Assembly (NCBI GenBank): GCA_947631215.1
Contig: CANRKN010000015.1
Coordinates: forward strand, 1-30,019
Length of the DNA stretch: 30,019 nt
Direction of reading: 5' to 3'
From: an uncultured Oscillospiraceae bacterium
GTDB taxonomy: Bacteria > Bacillota_A > Clostridia > Oscillospirales > Oscillospiraceae
The notes under the pieces were generated by a model. That model saw nothing but the letters and a program-made list of their open reading frames with translations, had not been told where the DNA came from and did not search any database. The position numbers and the translations under genes were made by a program. This document shows positions 15,125-23,239 of the stretch, piece by piece. Every line of letters begins with the position of its first letter. Positions within the stretch are counted from its first letter, which is position 1.

Positions 15125-15130
15125 TGTCAA
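15102..15130 (-). promoter_or_regulatory. Promoter of the dusB/ECF sigma/anti-sigma operon
   Basis: On the minus strand a perfect TTGACA (15130-15125) and TACAAT (15107-15102) are 17 bp apart, a housekeeping-type promoter. It drives dusB and probably the sigma and anti-sigma genes. I see no separate promoter directly before the sigma gene. Confidence 0.82.
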
Positions 15131-15149
15131 GTTAACGGGCTTTTTGTGA

Positions 15150-15178
15150 TTGACGGCGGGGGATGATTTGTGTACAAT
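15150..15178 (+). promoter_or_regulatory. Promoter of the LTA-synthase-like gene
   Basis: TTGACG (15150-15155) and TACAAT (15173-15178) are 17 bp apart, predicting transcription from about 15185. This rules out start codons at 15170 and 15179 and supports the GTG start at 15224. The -35 box is 19 bp from that of the divergent dusB promoter. Confidence 0.8.
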
Positions 15179-15223
15179 ATGAATCCCAGCCAGTTCCAAT
15201 GCGTACAAAGGAGCGCCGGTACC

Positions 15224-17227
15224 GTGGAAACCCGTAAAAAGAAATATAAAAACCTGTTTATACTGCTCTTCCCCCTGGTCCTGCTCTACTATGAGATCGT
15301 CTTCCGGGCCTTTACCGTGGGGGGCCTGTTCCGCCTGCGGAGTTTGCTCTTGATCCCGCTGTGCTGCGCCTACGGGGGGATAGGGTATATCCTCGCGACG
15401 TTGACGAAGAGCCGCCGGGCGAATTACTGGATCACCGTTGCGCTCCTCTTTCTCACGGCGCTGCCCTACGGGGTGGAGGCGTTCATATACCGGGAGTTCA
15501 AGATATTCTTCAACATGCGGGCCATAGCCGGCGGCACCGGCGATGTGCTCACCACCTTCTCCGGCGAGGTCCTCCGGCTCATCTTCAGCGTCCGGGGTAT
15601 CGCCTGCATCGTGCTGTTTTTGCTGCCCACGGTGCTCTACCTGTTCCTTGGCACGGCGCAGAAGGCCATTGGGGGCCGGGCCCGGTGGATGGCCCTGGCC
15701 CGGACGGTCGCCTTTTACGTCATCGGCGTGCTCATCATCCACGCCGCGCCCACCCTGTCCCGGCTCTATGGGGACGAGTACAGCTTCAACGCCGCCATAG
15801 AGCGGTTTGGCCTGGTCACCGGCATGCAGCTGGAGGTGCGGCAGAGCCTCTTTGGCCGGAACACCTTCCAGGACGTGGACATCATGGAGGCCCTGGCCAC
15901 CCCGGAGCCGGAGGTGACCCCGGAGGTCACCCCTGAGCCGGTGGACTACGGCTTCAACGAGATGGACCTGCCCCTGGACGACCCCTTCGGCACCGCCACG
16001 GATGAGATACGCCAGCTCAACAACTATGTGGCGGGCCTGACACCCTCGTCGAAAAACGAGTTCACCGGCAGGTTCGCCGGGAAGAACCTCATCCTGATCA
16101 CCGCCGAGGCCTTTACCAAGGAGGTCATCGACAAGGACATGACCCCCACCCTGTACCGGATGGCCACCAAGGGCGTGCAGTTCACCGACTACTACCAGTT
16201 CGCCGGCTCCGGCACCATCGGCGGGGAGTATCAGCACCTGTTCGGCCTGCTGCCCAGCTGGGGCACCGACTCGTTCATGAAGATGACCGAGAACAGCTAC
16301 AACATGTCTATTGCCTACCCCTTGCAGCGGCTGGGCTATCAGGGCGGGGCGTTCCACAACGGCGAGTGCTTCTACTACGACCGGGACCAGACCCATTTCC
16401 GCCTGGGCTATACGGACGGGTACCGGGCCATCGGCAACGGCCTGGAGGACCTGCTGGGCGTGTCCTGGACCGCCAGCGACAAGCTGATGTTTGAAAAGAC
16501 CGTGCCCACCTACATAGACCGCCGGCCCTTCTGCTCCTACTACATGACCATCAGCGCCCACACCCCCTATACCGTGAGCGGCAACCCCAGCACGGACGTG
16601 TACTGGTCCCGGGTGGAGGATATGGACTGCAGCGACCCGGTGAAGGGGTATCTGGCGGCCAACCAGGATCTGGAGGAGGCCATGGCCTACCTTATCGGCG
16701 CCCTGGAGGAGCGGGGCATCGCCGACGACACGGTCATCTGCCTCACCGGCGACCACTTCCCCTATGGCCTGGACGACGGCGCGGGCCTGGGGAACATGCC
16801 CTATCTCTCCGAGCTCTACGGCTACGACGTGGAAAACTCCTTCCAGCGGGACCACAACGCGTGGATCCTCTGGTGCGGGGAGCTGGAGGATGAGGAGCCC
16901 ATCGTCATCGACAGCCCCACCTCCAGCCTGGACATCCTGCCCACCCTCTACAACCTCTTCGGCCTGGAGTTCGACTCCCGGCTGTTCCCGGGCCGCGACG
17001 TGTTCTCCGACGCCCCGGCGTTCGTATTCAACGATAACTACAACTGGCGCACCGAGCTGGGCCAGTACGACAACACGGAGAGCACCTTCACCCCCGTGGC
17101 GGGCGGCTCCATGCCGTCCAAGACCTATATCGACGCCATGAGGACTCTCGTGCGCAACAAGGTGAGCTTCTGCTCCCAGGTACTGGAGTCGGACTATTAC
17201 GGCTACCTCTTCGGCAGCCTTCCTTAA
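15224..17227 (+). CDS. LTA-synthase-family phosphoglycerol transferase/sulfatase-fold membrane enzyme
   Basis: A 667-residue membrane enzyme of the LtaS/alkaline-phosphatase superfamily, expected to move phosphoglycerol or a similar group onto envelope polymers outside the cell. Five hydrophobic segments occupy about 10-200 (first: NLFILLFPLVLLYYEIVF). A PEVTPEVTPEP linker near 228-240 leads to the extracellular catalytic domain at about 285-620. Likely metal and active-site residues are E295 (LITAEAF), nucleophile T331 (GSGTIGGEY), and D510-H511 (LTGDHFPYG); HTPYTV is also typical. I chose the GTG at 15224: AAAGGAG lies ten bases upstream and the promoter -10 ends at 15178, so earlier in-frame starts lie upstream of the transcript. 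Monocistronic. True LTA synthesis versus another polymer modification cannot be decided. Confidence 0.86.
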   Translation: METRKKKYKNLFILLFPLVLLYYEIVFRAFTVGGLFRLRSLLLIPLCCAYGGIGYILATLTKSRRANYWITVALLFLTALPYGVEAFIYREFKIFFNMRAIAGGTGDVLTTFSGEVLRLIFSVRGIACIVLFLLPTVLYLFLGTAQKAIGGRARWMALARTVAFYVIGVLIIHAAPTLSRLYGDEYSFNAAIERFGLVTGMQLEVRQSLFGRNTFQDVDIMEALATPEPEVTPEVTPEPVDYGFNEMDLPLDDPFGTATDEIRQLNNYVAGLTPSSKNEFTGRFAGKNLILITAEAFTKEVIDKDMTPTLYRMATKGVQFTDYYQFAGSGTIGGEYQHLFGLLPSWGTDSFMKMTENSYNMSIAYPLQRLGYQGGAFHNGECFYYDRDQTHFRLGYTDGYRAIGNGLEDLLGVSWTASDKLMFEKTVPTYIDRRPFCSYYMTISAHTPYTVSGNPSTDVYWSRVEDMDCSDPVKGYLAANQDLEEAMAYLIGALEERGIADDTVICLTGDHFPYGLDDGAGLGNMPYLSELYGYDVENSFQRDHNAWILWCGELEDEEPIVIDSPTSSLDILPTLYNLFGLEFDSRLFPGRDVFSDAPAFVFNDNYNWRTELGQYDNTESTFTPVAGGSMPSKTYIDAMRTLVRNKVSFCSQVLESDYYGYLFGSLP

Positions 17228-17241
17228 AAAAGACAGCAAAA

Positions 17242-17263
17242 GCCCGGGACCGCGGTCCCGGGC
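17242..17263. terminator. Bidirectional terminator between the LTA-synthase-like gene and sigE
   Basis: A perfect 22-nt palindrome (9-bp stem with a CGCG loop) between convergent genes. Plus-strand transcripts continue into ATTTCTT; minus-strand transcripts into TTTTGCTGTCTTTTTT, the stronger U-tract. Confidence 0.85.
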
Positions 17264-17277
17264 ATTTCTTATGCGGT

Positions 17278-17982
17278 TCAGAACTGGCGGATGAGCTCCC
17301 GCCGCAGGCGCAGGATGATGCGCTTTTCCAGGCGGCTTATGTAGCTCTGGGATATGCCTAAGAGGTCCGCCACCTCCTTTTGGGTCAGCTCCTCGTAGCC
17401 CTCCAGGCCGAAGCGCATGAGGATGATGGACCGTTCCCGCTCGTCCAGCCGGTCCACCGCCTCCATGAGAAGCTGCTTTTCCACGTCGTCCTCCAGCGGC
17501 TTGCTCACCTCCTCGCCGTCGGTGCCGAGCACGTCGCTTAAGAGCAGCTCATTGCCGTCCCAGTCGGTGTTGAGGGGCTCGTCGATGGATATCTCTGTGC
17601 GGTGGGAGCTCTTTTTCCGCAGGAACATGAGTATCTCGTTTTCGATGCACCGGGAGGCGTAGGTGGCCAGCTTGATACGCTTGGCCGGGTCGAAGGTGCC
17701 GATGGCCTTGATGAGGCCGATGGTGCCGATGGAGATGAGGTCCTCGATGTTCACGCCGGTGTTCTCGAACCGGCGGGCGATGTACACCACCAGGCGCAGG
17801 TTGTGTTCGATAAGGCTCTGGCGGGCCTCCTGGTCCCCCGCCATGAGGGCGGCGATGGCGGCCTCCTCCTCGTCCTTTTCCAGGGGCGGGGGCAGTACGT
17901 CGCTGCCGCCGATATAGAGGATGCGCGGCGTGGGCTGCAGCTTCAGCTGCAGCTGCATCAGGAGCAGGATGAGCTTGTTCAT
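17278..17982 (-). CDS. sigE: Sporulation sigma factor sigma-E precursor (pro-sigma-E)
   Basis: Directs early mother-cell gene expression in sporulation. The 234 residues include a short hydrophobic pro-sequence ([20 protein letters not shown]) before the conserved [12 protein letters not shown] at 23-34; in Bacillus subtilis SpoIIGA cuts just before the equivalent YIGGSEALPPPL. Region 2 is nearly family consensus ([60 protein letters not shown]), as are [16 protein letters not shown] and the region 4 helix-turn-helix ([20 protein letters not shown]). AAAGGAGG lies seven bases before the ATG. It follows spoIIGA by 13 bases. Unlike many clostridia and bacilli, sigG does not follow; a convergent gene does. 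Confidence 0.97.
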   Translation of the reverse strand: MNKLILLLMQLQLKLQPTPRILYIGGSDVLPPPLEKDEEEAAIAALMAGDQEARQSLIEHNLRLVVYIARRFENTGVNIEDLISIGTIGLIKAIGTFDPAKRIKLATYASRCIENEILMFLRKKSSHRTEISIDEPLNTDWDGNELLLSDVLGTDGEEVSKPLEDDVEKQLLMEAVDRLDERERSIILMRFGLEGYEELTQKEVADLLGISQSYISRLEKRIILRLRRELIRQF

Positions 17983-17995
17983 GGTGTGCCTCCTT

Positions 17996-18793
17996 TCAAA
18001 GCACCGCGTCGTAGGACCCGTCCGGGCCCAGTCTGCCGGGGGATATGGCGGCGAGTAAATCCCGCCGCTCCCGGCCGTCCACCGTGACCCGGTCCGGCCG
18101 GAAGGCTAAGAGCAGCCCGCTCCTGCCCTCCACCCCCGCGTAGGGGATGAGCCGGGCGCCGGGGATGTGCAGCGCCGCCTCGGTCGGGGGAGCGCGCAGA
18201 TAGGCGGCGTCGGCGGGGGAGAAGAGCCCCCGCACCGCCTCTGCCTCCGCCACGAAAGCGGCGCAGCCGGTGATGGGGTCGACGAGGCCATTGCCCGTAT
18301 CCTCCAAGGCCCGGAGGGACACCTGCCGGCCCCGGCGCTCCACCGTCACCTGCCGCAGCCGCCGGGGGGCGGCCCGGCCGACGCCCCGGTAGAGGAAACT
18401 GATGCCCGCCCAGCACACGGCAAAGGCCAGTACTAGCACCCGCATGTCGAGATGCAGCGCGCTCCCGCCCCGGAAAAGACAGGCGGCGTACACCGTCCCG
18501 CCGAACAGGGCGGAAAGGCCCAGAAAGTACCCATAGCACCGCCAAAGCCGCCGCTCCCCGCCGAAGGCGATAAGGGTCATGGCGAGGCCCAGCACCGGGC
18601 GCATGGCGGGACAAATGAGCCACCCCAGCCCCGGCAGCAGCCCCAGGCAGTTCCACGCCGCCCCCAGCGCCGCCCCGGCCAGGAACCGCCTCCGCTGGTA
18701 GGGCAGGGCGCAGACCTTGGCCGTGCCCAGCAGCAGGAAGTAGTCCACCACCAGGTCCAGCAGGAACAGTTCGTCCAGATAGATGGTCTCCAT
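17996..18793 (-). CDS. spoIIGA: Sigma-E processing aspartic peptidase SpoIIGA
   Basis: Membrane protease that matures pro-sigma-E when signalled from the forespore (by SpoIIR in Bacillus). The 265 residues are slightly short for the family (about 290-310). Five hydrophobic segments occupy about 5-135. The cytoplasmic protease domain follows, with the aspartic motif [14 protein letters not shown] (163-176; D165 equals B. subtilis D183), [19 protein letters not shown] and the C-terminal [21 protein letters not shown] 18793 is the first possible start because an in-frame stop lies two codons upstream. The ribosome binding site is poor. No clear Spo0A box or SigA promoter could be found in the 130 bases upstream. 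Confidence 0.95.
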   Translation of the reverse strand: METIYLDELFLLDLVVDYFLLLGTAKVCALPYQRRRFLAGAALGAAWNCLGLLPGLGWLICPAMRPVLGLAMTLIAFGGERRLWRCYGYFLGLSALFGGTVYAACLFRGGSALHLDMRVLVLAFAVCWAGISFLYRGVGRAAPRRLRQVTVERRGRQVSLRALEDTGNGLVDPITGCAAFVAEAEAVRGLFSPADAAYLRAPPTEAALHIPGARLIPYAGVEGRSGLLLAFRPDRVTVDGRERRDLLAAISPGRLGPDGSYDAVL

Positions 18794-18887
18794 GGCTCAA
18801 GGGTAGCACGGTCCCGCCGCGAAGCCGGTTGAAATCGCGAGGCGGATGTGGTAAAATTTGAAGCTGGGAAAAAGGTGCGTTCTGTAG

Positions 18888-18916
18888 TTGAAAATGTAAC
18901 CTTTGTCCCGTACAAT
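18888..18916 (+). promoter_or_regulatory. Promoter of the pyrH-frr-uppS-dxr-rseP-ispG cluster
   Basis: TTGAAA (18888-18893) and TACAAT (18911-18916) are 17 bp apart; transcription would start near 18923, 25 nt before pyrH. No other promoter is evident before the downstream genes, so it may serve the whole cluster. Confidence 0.8.
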
Positions 18917-18947
18917 AGAAGAGATGATATGAGGGGAGAGGACAGCT

Positions 18948-19661
18948 ATGGGAACACCTGTATATAAGCGCGTGCTGCTGAAGCTCAGCGGCGAGGCCCT
19001 GGGCGGTGAGAGCGGCCGGGGGCTGGATTTTGCCGTCATGGCCGAGGTGGCTAAGGCCATCAAGAGCTGCGTGGACGCCGGCGTGCAGATAGGCCTGGTC
19101 ACCGGCGGCGGCAACTACTGGCGGGGCGCTAAGGACGGGGGCGGCAGAATGGAGCGCTCCCGGGCCGACCAAATGGGCATGCTGGCCACCGTCATGAACA
19201 GTATCGCCCTTTCTGAGGTGCTGGAGCAGCAGGGCGTGCCCGCCCGGGTGATGACCATGATCGACATGGTCCGGGTGGCGGAACCTTATTCCTATGGCCG
19301 GGCCATGCACCACCTGGAAAAGGGGCGGGTGGTCCTCTTTGCCGCGGGCAGCGGCAACCCCTATTTCACCACCGACTCTGCCGCAGCCCTGAAGGCCGCC
19401 GAGATCGGCGCGGACGCGCTTTTGATGGCGAAGCACATCGACGGCGTGTACACCGCGGACCCCAAGACGGACCCCACCGCGAAAAAGCTGGACCGCGTCG
19501 GCTACGGGGAGATACTGGCGAAGGATCTCAAAGTCATCGACGCGGCGGCGACGAGCTTGCTGCGTGACAATGCCATCCCCACCATGATCTTCGCCCTGGA
19601 CCCGCCGGAGAACATCCTCCGGGTGGTCATGGGGGAGAAGATCGGGACTATCGTTGAATAA
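18948..19661 (+). CDS. pyrH: Uridylate (UMP) kinase
   Basis: Phosphorylates UMP to UDP with ATP, in cytoplasmic pyrimidine nucleotide synthesis. The 237 residues match the hexameric bacterial PyrH of the amino-acid-kinase fold: KRVLLKLSGEALGG (7-20), GLVTGGGNYWRG, RSRADQMGMLATVMNSIALS, GNPYFTTDSAAALKAAEIGA, LLMAKHIDGVYTADPKTDPT. Helped by a GGGGAGAGGA ribosome binding site and the promoter upstream. In many Firmicutes rpsB and tsf precede it; here spoIIGA lies upstream in the opposite direction, so pyrH opens the unit. The next gene, frr, follows after 34 bases. Confidence 0.98.
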   Translation: MGTPVYKRVLLKLSGEALGGESGRGLDFAVMAEVAKAIKSCVDAGVQIGLVTGGGNYWRGAKDGGGRMERSRADQMGMLATVMNSIALSEVLEQQGVPARVMTMIDMVRVAEPYSYGRAMHHLEKGRVVLFAAGSGNPYFTTDSAAALKAAEIGADALLMAKHIDGVYTADPKTDPTAKKLDRVGYGEILAKDLKVIDAAATSLLRDNAIPTMIFALDPPENILRVVMGEKIGTIVE

Positions 19662-19695
19662 CGTTGAATCATTTTACAAAAGGAGGACCTGACCC

Positions 19696-20247
19696 ATGTC
19701 TGAGCTGAAAGAGTTTGAGGAGAAAATGAAGAAGGCCAAGGATTTCCTCTCCGGCCAGTTCGATTCCGTTCGGGCCGGGCGGGCCAACGCCGCGGTCCTG
19801 AACGGCATCACCGTGGACTACTACGGCACCCCCACCCCCATTAATCAAGTTGCAGCCATCTCCACCCCCGACCCCCGCACGCTGGTCATCACCCCCTGGG
19901 ACGGCTCTGTGCTGAAGGGTATCGAGAAGGCCATCCAGGCCTCGGAGCTTGGCATCAACCCCCAGAACGACGGCAGGGTCATCCGCCTTGCCTTCCCCCA
20001 GCTCACCGAGGAGCGGCGCAAGGAGCTGGCCAAGCAGGTGCGCAAGTACGGCGAGGAGGCCAAGGTGGCCGTGCGCAACATCCGCCGGGATGCCATGGAC
20101 AAGATCAAGAAGCAGCAGAAGGCCGGCGACATCACCGAGGACGACCAGAAGGACCTGGAGAAGGACCTGCAGAAGCTGACCGACGACAACATCAAGGACA
20201 TCGACAAGCTCACCGACGCGAAGGAAAAAGAGCTGTTCGCCATATGA
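19696..20247 (+). CDS. frr: Ribosome recycling factor
   Basis: Together with EF-G splits post-termination ribosomes. The 183 residues are near the usual 185. Signature stretches: SVRAGRANAAVLNGITVDYY (24-43), GTPTPINQVAAISTPDPRTL, INPQNDGRVIRLAFPQLTEE and RRKELAKQVRKYGEEAKVAV. The long helices of the three-helix bundle are at both ends. A textbook AAAAGGAGG precedes the ATG. The last four bases overlap the uppS start. Confidence 0.98.
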   Translation: MSELKEFEEKMKKAKDFLSGQFDSVRAGRANAAVLNGITVDYYGTPTPINQVAAISTPDPRTLVITPWDGSVLKGIEKAIQASELGINPQNDGRVIRLAFPQLTEERRKELAKQVRKYGEEAKVAVRNIRRDAMDKIKKQQKAGDITEDDQKDLEKDLQKLTDDNIKDIDKLTDAKEKELFAI

Positions 20248-20972
20248 GCGACGATAGGCGCGAAACGCTGGCGGGAGAGTCTCAAGGACTCCCCCGCCAT
20301 ATCGCCGTTATCATGGACGGCAACGGCCGCTGGGCCAAGAAACGGGGCCTGCCCCGGACGGCGGGCCACTCCGCCGGGGCTGACAGCTTCCGCCGGGCGG
20401 CCCGGTACTGCCAGAGGCTGGGCATAGAATACCTGACGGTCTACGCCTTCTCCACGGAGAACTGGAAGCGGCCCGCCGACGAGGTGGCGGGCATCATGGC
20501 CCTGCTGGAAAAATACCTGCGCCAGGCCCTGCGGGACCTGGAAAAGGAGCGGGTGCGCATCTGCATCTTCGGGGACCTGTCCCCCTTCGCGCCGGAGCTG
20601 CAAGAGCTTTGCCGGGAGTGCATGGAGCGCTCCGCCGTGTATACGGGCGCCCAGGTGAACATCTGCCTCAACTACGGCGGCCGGGACGAGATCGTCCGGG
20701 CGGCGAAGCGGTGGGCGGCGGACGGCTGCCCGGAGATAGACGAGGCGGGCTTTTCCGGCTACATGTGGGGCGGGCATATCCCGGACCCAGACCTTCTCAT
20801 CCGCCCCGGCGGGGAGAAACGCATATCGAATTTCCTTTTGTGGGAGATCGCCTACGCGGAGCTGTACTTCTCCGACGTGCTGTGGCCGGACTTCGACGAG
20901 GCAGAGTTCGATAAGGCCATCGCCGCCTATCAACACAGAGAGCGCCGCTTCGGCGACGTGGGAAAAGGGTGA
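20244..20972 (+). CDS. uppS: Isoprenyl transferase (undecaprenyl diphosphate synthase)
   Basis: Adds isopentenyl units to farnesyl diphosphate to make the C55 carrier lipid precursor for the cell wall. The 242 residues match the cis-prenyltransferase family: HIAVIMDGNGRWAKKRGLPR (19-38; catalytic D25), TAGHSAGADSFRRAARYC, LTVYAFSTENWKRP, ICLNYGGRDEI, and the C-terminal PDLLIRPGGEKRISNFLLWE and YFSDVLWPDF. ATGA overlap with frr and a close junction with dxr indicate translational coupling. The genes on either side belong to MEP isoprenoid supply. In related clusters cdsA stands between uppS and dxr; it is absent here. Confidence 0.97.
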   Translation: MSDDRRETLAGESQGLPRHIAVIMDGNGRWAKKRGLPRTAGHSAGADSFRRAARYCQRLGIEYLTVYAFSTENWKRPADEVAGIMALLEKYLRQALRDLEKERVRICIFGDLSPFAPELQELCRECMERSAVYTGAQVNICLNYGGRDEIVRAAKRWAADGCPEIDEAGFSGYMWGGHIPDPDLLIRPGGEKRISNFLLWEIAYAELYFSDVLWPDFDEAEFDKAIAAYQHRERRFGDVGKG

Positions 20973-20977
20973 ATACC

Positions 20978-22114
20978 ATGGTGAAGTCCCTATCCGTGCT
21001 GGGTTCCACCGGGTCCATCGGGCGGCAGTCCCTGGAGGCGGCGGCCCGGCTGGGCCTGCGGGTGGAGGCCCTCACGGCCCAAAAGAGCATAGAGCTTTTA
21101 GAGCAGCAGATACGAAGGTTCCGTCCCTCCTACGCGGCGGTATATGACCCCGACGCGGCCAAAAGGCTGCGCATCGCCGTGGCGGACCTGGATATAGAAA
21201 TAGGCGAGGGGATGGAGGGCCTGCGCCACGCCGCCGCGGCGGTAAATTCGGACGCGGTGGTGACGGCGGTGTCCGGCTCCGTGGGCTTGAAGCCCACCCT
21301 GGACGCCATTGACGAGAAAAAGCGCATATGCCTGGCCAACAAGGAGACCCTGGTCTGCGCCGGATCCATCGTCATGAAGGCTGCGGCGGACAATGGCGCC
21401 GAAATAGTCCCCGTGGACTCGGAGCACGCCGCCATCTTCCAGTGCCTGGAGGGCCGGCGGGAGCAGCTTTATAAAATACTTCTCACCGGCTCCGGCGGCC
21501 CCTTCCGGGGCTGGACACGGGAGCAGACCGCCTCCGTCACCCCGGAGCAGGCGGTGAAGCACCCCAACTGGCACATGGGGGCCAAGATATCCGTGGACAG
21601 CGCCACCATGATGAACAAGGGCCTGGAATTCATCGAGGCCATGCACCTGTTCGCGGTGGACCCGGACCATATCCAGGTGGTGGTCCACCCCCAGAGCGTC
21701 ATCCACTCCATGGTGGAGCTCATAGACGGCACGGTGCTGGCACAGCTGGCCGTGCCGGACATGGGCCTGCCCATCCAGTACGCCATGACCTGGCCGGACC
21801 GGGCGCCCTCGCCCTATGAGCGGCTGGACTTCTGGCAGATGAAGGACATGACCTTTGAGGCCCCGGACCTGGATAAGACCCCGTGCCTGGGCCTTGCCAT
21901 GGACTGCGCCCGGCGGGGCGGCACCGCGCCGGCGGCCATGAGTGCTGCCAACGAGGCGGCGGTGGCTCTGTTCCTGGCAAGGAAGATCGGCTTCAACGAT
22001 ATCTACGACCGGGTGGCGGACGCGGTGGAGCGCACGGCCTTCGTCCCGGTGCCCACCCTGGAGGACATCCTGGCCGCCGACGGCGATGCCCGCCGGCTGG
22101 TATACAAGAAATAA
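20978..22114 (+). CDS. dxr: 1-deoxy-D-xylulose 5-phosphate reductoisomerase
   Basis: Second step of the MEP isoprenoid pathway: rearranges and reduces DXP to MEP with NADPH and a divalent metal. From ATG 20978 the protein is 378 residues. Motifs: NADPH-binding GSTGSIGRQ (9-17), LANKETLVCAG, metal site VPVDSEHAAIFQCL (D147, E149), the flexible loop SGGPFRGW, HPNWHMGAKISVDSATMMNK and GLEFIEAMHLF, and VHPQSVIHSMVELIDGTVLA. AAGGGTG lies just upstream of 20978. A GTG at 20969 overlapping the uppS stop would add three residues but has poorer spacing. All catalytic residues seem present. Confidence 0.97.
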   Translation: MVKSLSVLGSTGSIGRQSLEAAARLGLRVEALTAQKSIELLEQQIRRFRPSYAAVYDPDAAKRLRIAVADLDIEIGEGMEGLRHAAAAVNSDAVVTAVSGSVGLKPTLDAIDEKKRICLANKETLVCAGSIVMKAAADNGAEIVPVDSEHAAIFQCLEGRREQLYKILLTGSGGPFRGWTREQTASVTPEQAVKHPNWHMGAKISVDSATMMNKGLEFIEAMHLFAVDPDHIQVVVHPQSVIHSMVELIDGTVLAQLAVPDMGLPIQYAMTWPDRAPSPYERLDFWQMKDMTFEAPDLDKTPCLGLAMDCARRGGTAPAAMSAANEAAVALFLARKIGFNDIYDRVADAVERTAFVPVPTLEDILAADGDARRLVYKK

Positions 22115-22157
22115 ATCGGCATAAACTGCTTTCAGAGACTGTCAAGAAGGAAAGCGA

Positions 22158-23237
22158 ATGAGTAATCTCCTGTACATCCTTTTAGCCATCGTCATATTCG
22201 GCGTGCTCATCATGGTCCACGAGCTGGGCCACTTTCTGGCGGCCCGGGCCTGCGGGGTGCGGGTGCTGGAATTCGCCATGGGCATGGGGCCGGTGCTGCT
22301 GCGCCATACCACGAAAAAGGGCACCGACGTGACCTTGCGGGCGCTGCCCCTGGGCGGCTTCTGCGCCATGGCGGGGGAGGACGACGACGCGGACGACGCC
22401 GGCGCCTTCCAGAACGCCCCCCGGTGGAAGCGGCTCATCATCATGCTGGCCGGGGTGGTCATGAACTTCCTCCTGGGCCTCATCATCCTCTTTGGCTGCT
22501 ACACCCAGGTGGAGGCCTTCTCCCCGCCCACCGTCACCCGGTTCATGGCCGGGTGCCCCTATGAGAGCGCCGACGGCCTGCAGGTGGGGGATACGTTTTA
22601 TAAGGTCAACGGCCAGCGGACCTACCTTGCCAGTGACGTGTCCTTCTACATGGCTCGGGGCGAGGAGGGCTATGCGGACCTGGTGCTCATCCGTGACGGG
22701 CATAAGGTGCGGCTGGACCACTATCCCATGACCCTGCGGGAGTATACTGACGAGGAAACCGGGGAGACCGTCATGCGCTACGGGCTCTATTTTGAGAAGC
22801 TGGAATCGGGCCTGGGGGCGAAGCTCAAATACACCTGGTACGGAGCCCTGGACTTCGTGCGCCTGGTGTGGCTGGGGCTCCATGACCTGGTCACCGGGGC
22901 GGCCAACGCCAATGACCTGATGGGCATCGTGGGCGTGGTGGACGGCATGACCGAGATCGGCGCGGCATCGCCTACCGTGTCCATCGCCCTTTTGAACATC
23001 TTCTATATGGCGGCACTCATCGCCGTGAACCTGGCGGTGATGAACCTGCTGCCCATCCCGGGGCTGGACGGGGGGCGCATCTTCTTCCTGCTCCTGTCTT
23101 GGCTGTGGGCGGTGCTGTTCCGCCGGGAGCTGGATCCCAAGTATGAGAATTACGCCAGCACGGCCGGATTCGTGCTGCTGCTGGGCCTGATGGTATACGT
23201 GACGTACAACGACGTGGCGCGGATCATCGCGCGGTAA
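22158..23237 (+). CDS. rseP: RseP/RasP-type site-2 intramembrane zinc metalloprotease
   Basis: Cuts transmembrane segments of anti-sigma factors and leftover signal peptides within the membrane. The 359 residues have HELGH at 21-25 in the first transmembrane segment (zinc ligands H21, H25; base E22), the second ligand region NLLPIPGLDGGR (296-307; D304), one PDZ-like domain at about 120-200 (SADGLQVGDTFYKVNGQRTY), and four hydrophobic segments. AAGGAAAG lies four bases before the ATG. It follows dxr by 43 bases and precedes ispG by two, the common order dxr-rseP-ispG. The membrane anti-sigma factor at 12610-13488 is a possible substrate, but this is inference. Confidence 0.96.
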   Translation: MSNLLYILLAIVIFGVLIMVHELGHFLAARACGVRVLEFAMGMGPVLLRHTTKKGTDVTLRALPLGGFCAMAGEDDDADDAGAFQNAPRWKRLIIMLAGVVMNFLLGLIILFGCYTQVEAFSPPTVTRFMAGCPYESADGLQVGDTFYKVNGQRTYLASDVSFYMARGEEGYADLVLIRDGHKVRLDHYPMTLREYTDEETGETVMRYGLYFEKLESGLGAKLKYTWYGALDFVRLVWLGLHDLVTGAANANDLMGIVGVVDGMTEIGAASPTVSIALLNIFYMAALIAVNLAVMNLLPIPGLDGGRIFFLLLSWLWAVLFRRELDPKYENYASTAGFVLLLGLMVYVTYNDVARIIAR

Positions 23238-23239
23238 TT

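Noticed and set aside
15074..17239. 721-residue minus-strand open frame opposite the LTA-synthase-like gene
   Set aside because: Low-complexity shadow (G/V/H/L/P-rich) that also runs across the two divergent promoters; the plus-strand protein has clear catalytic motifs.
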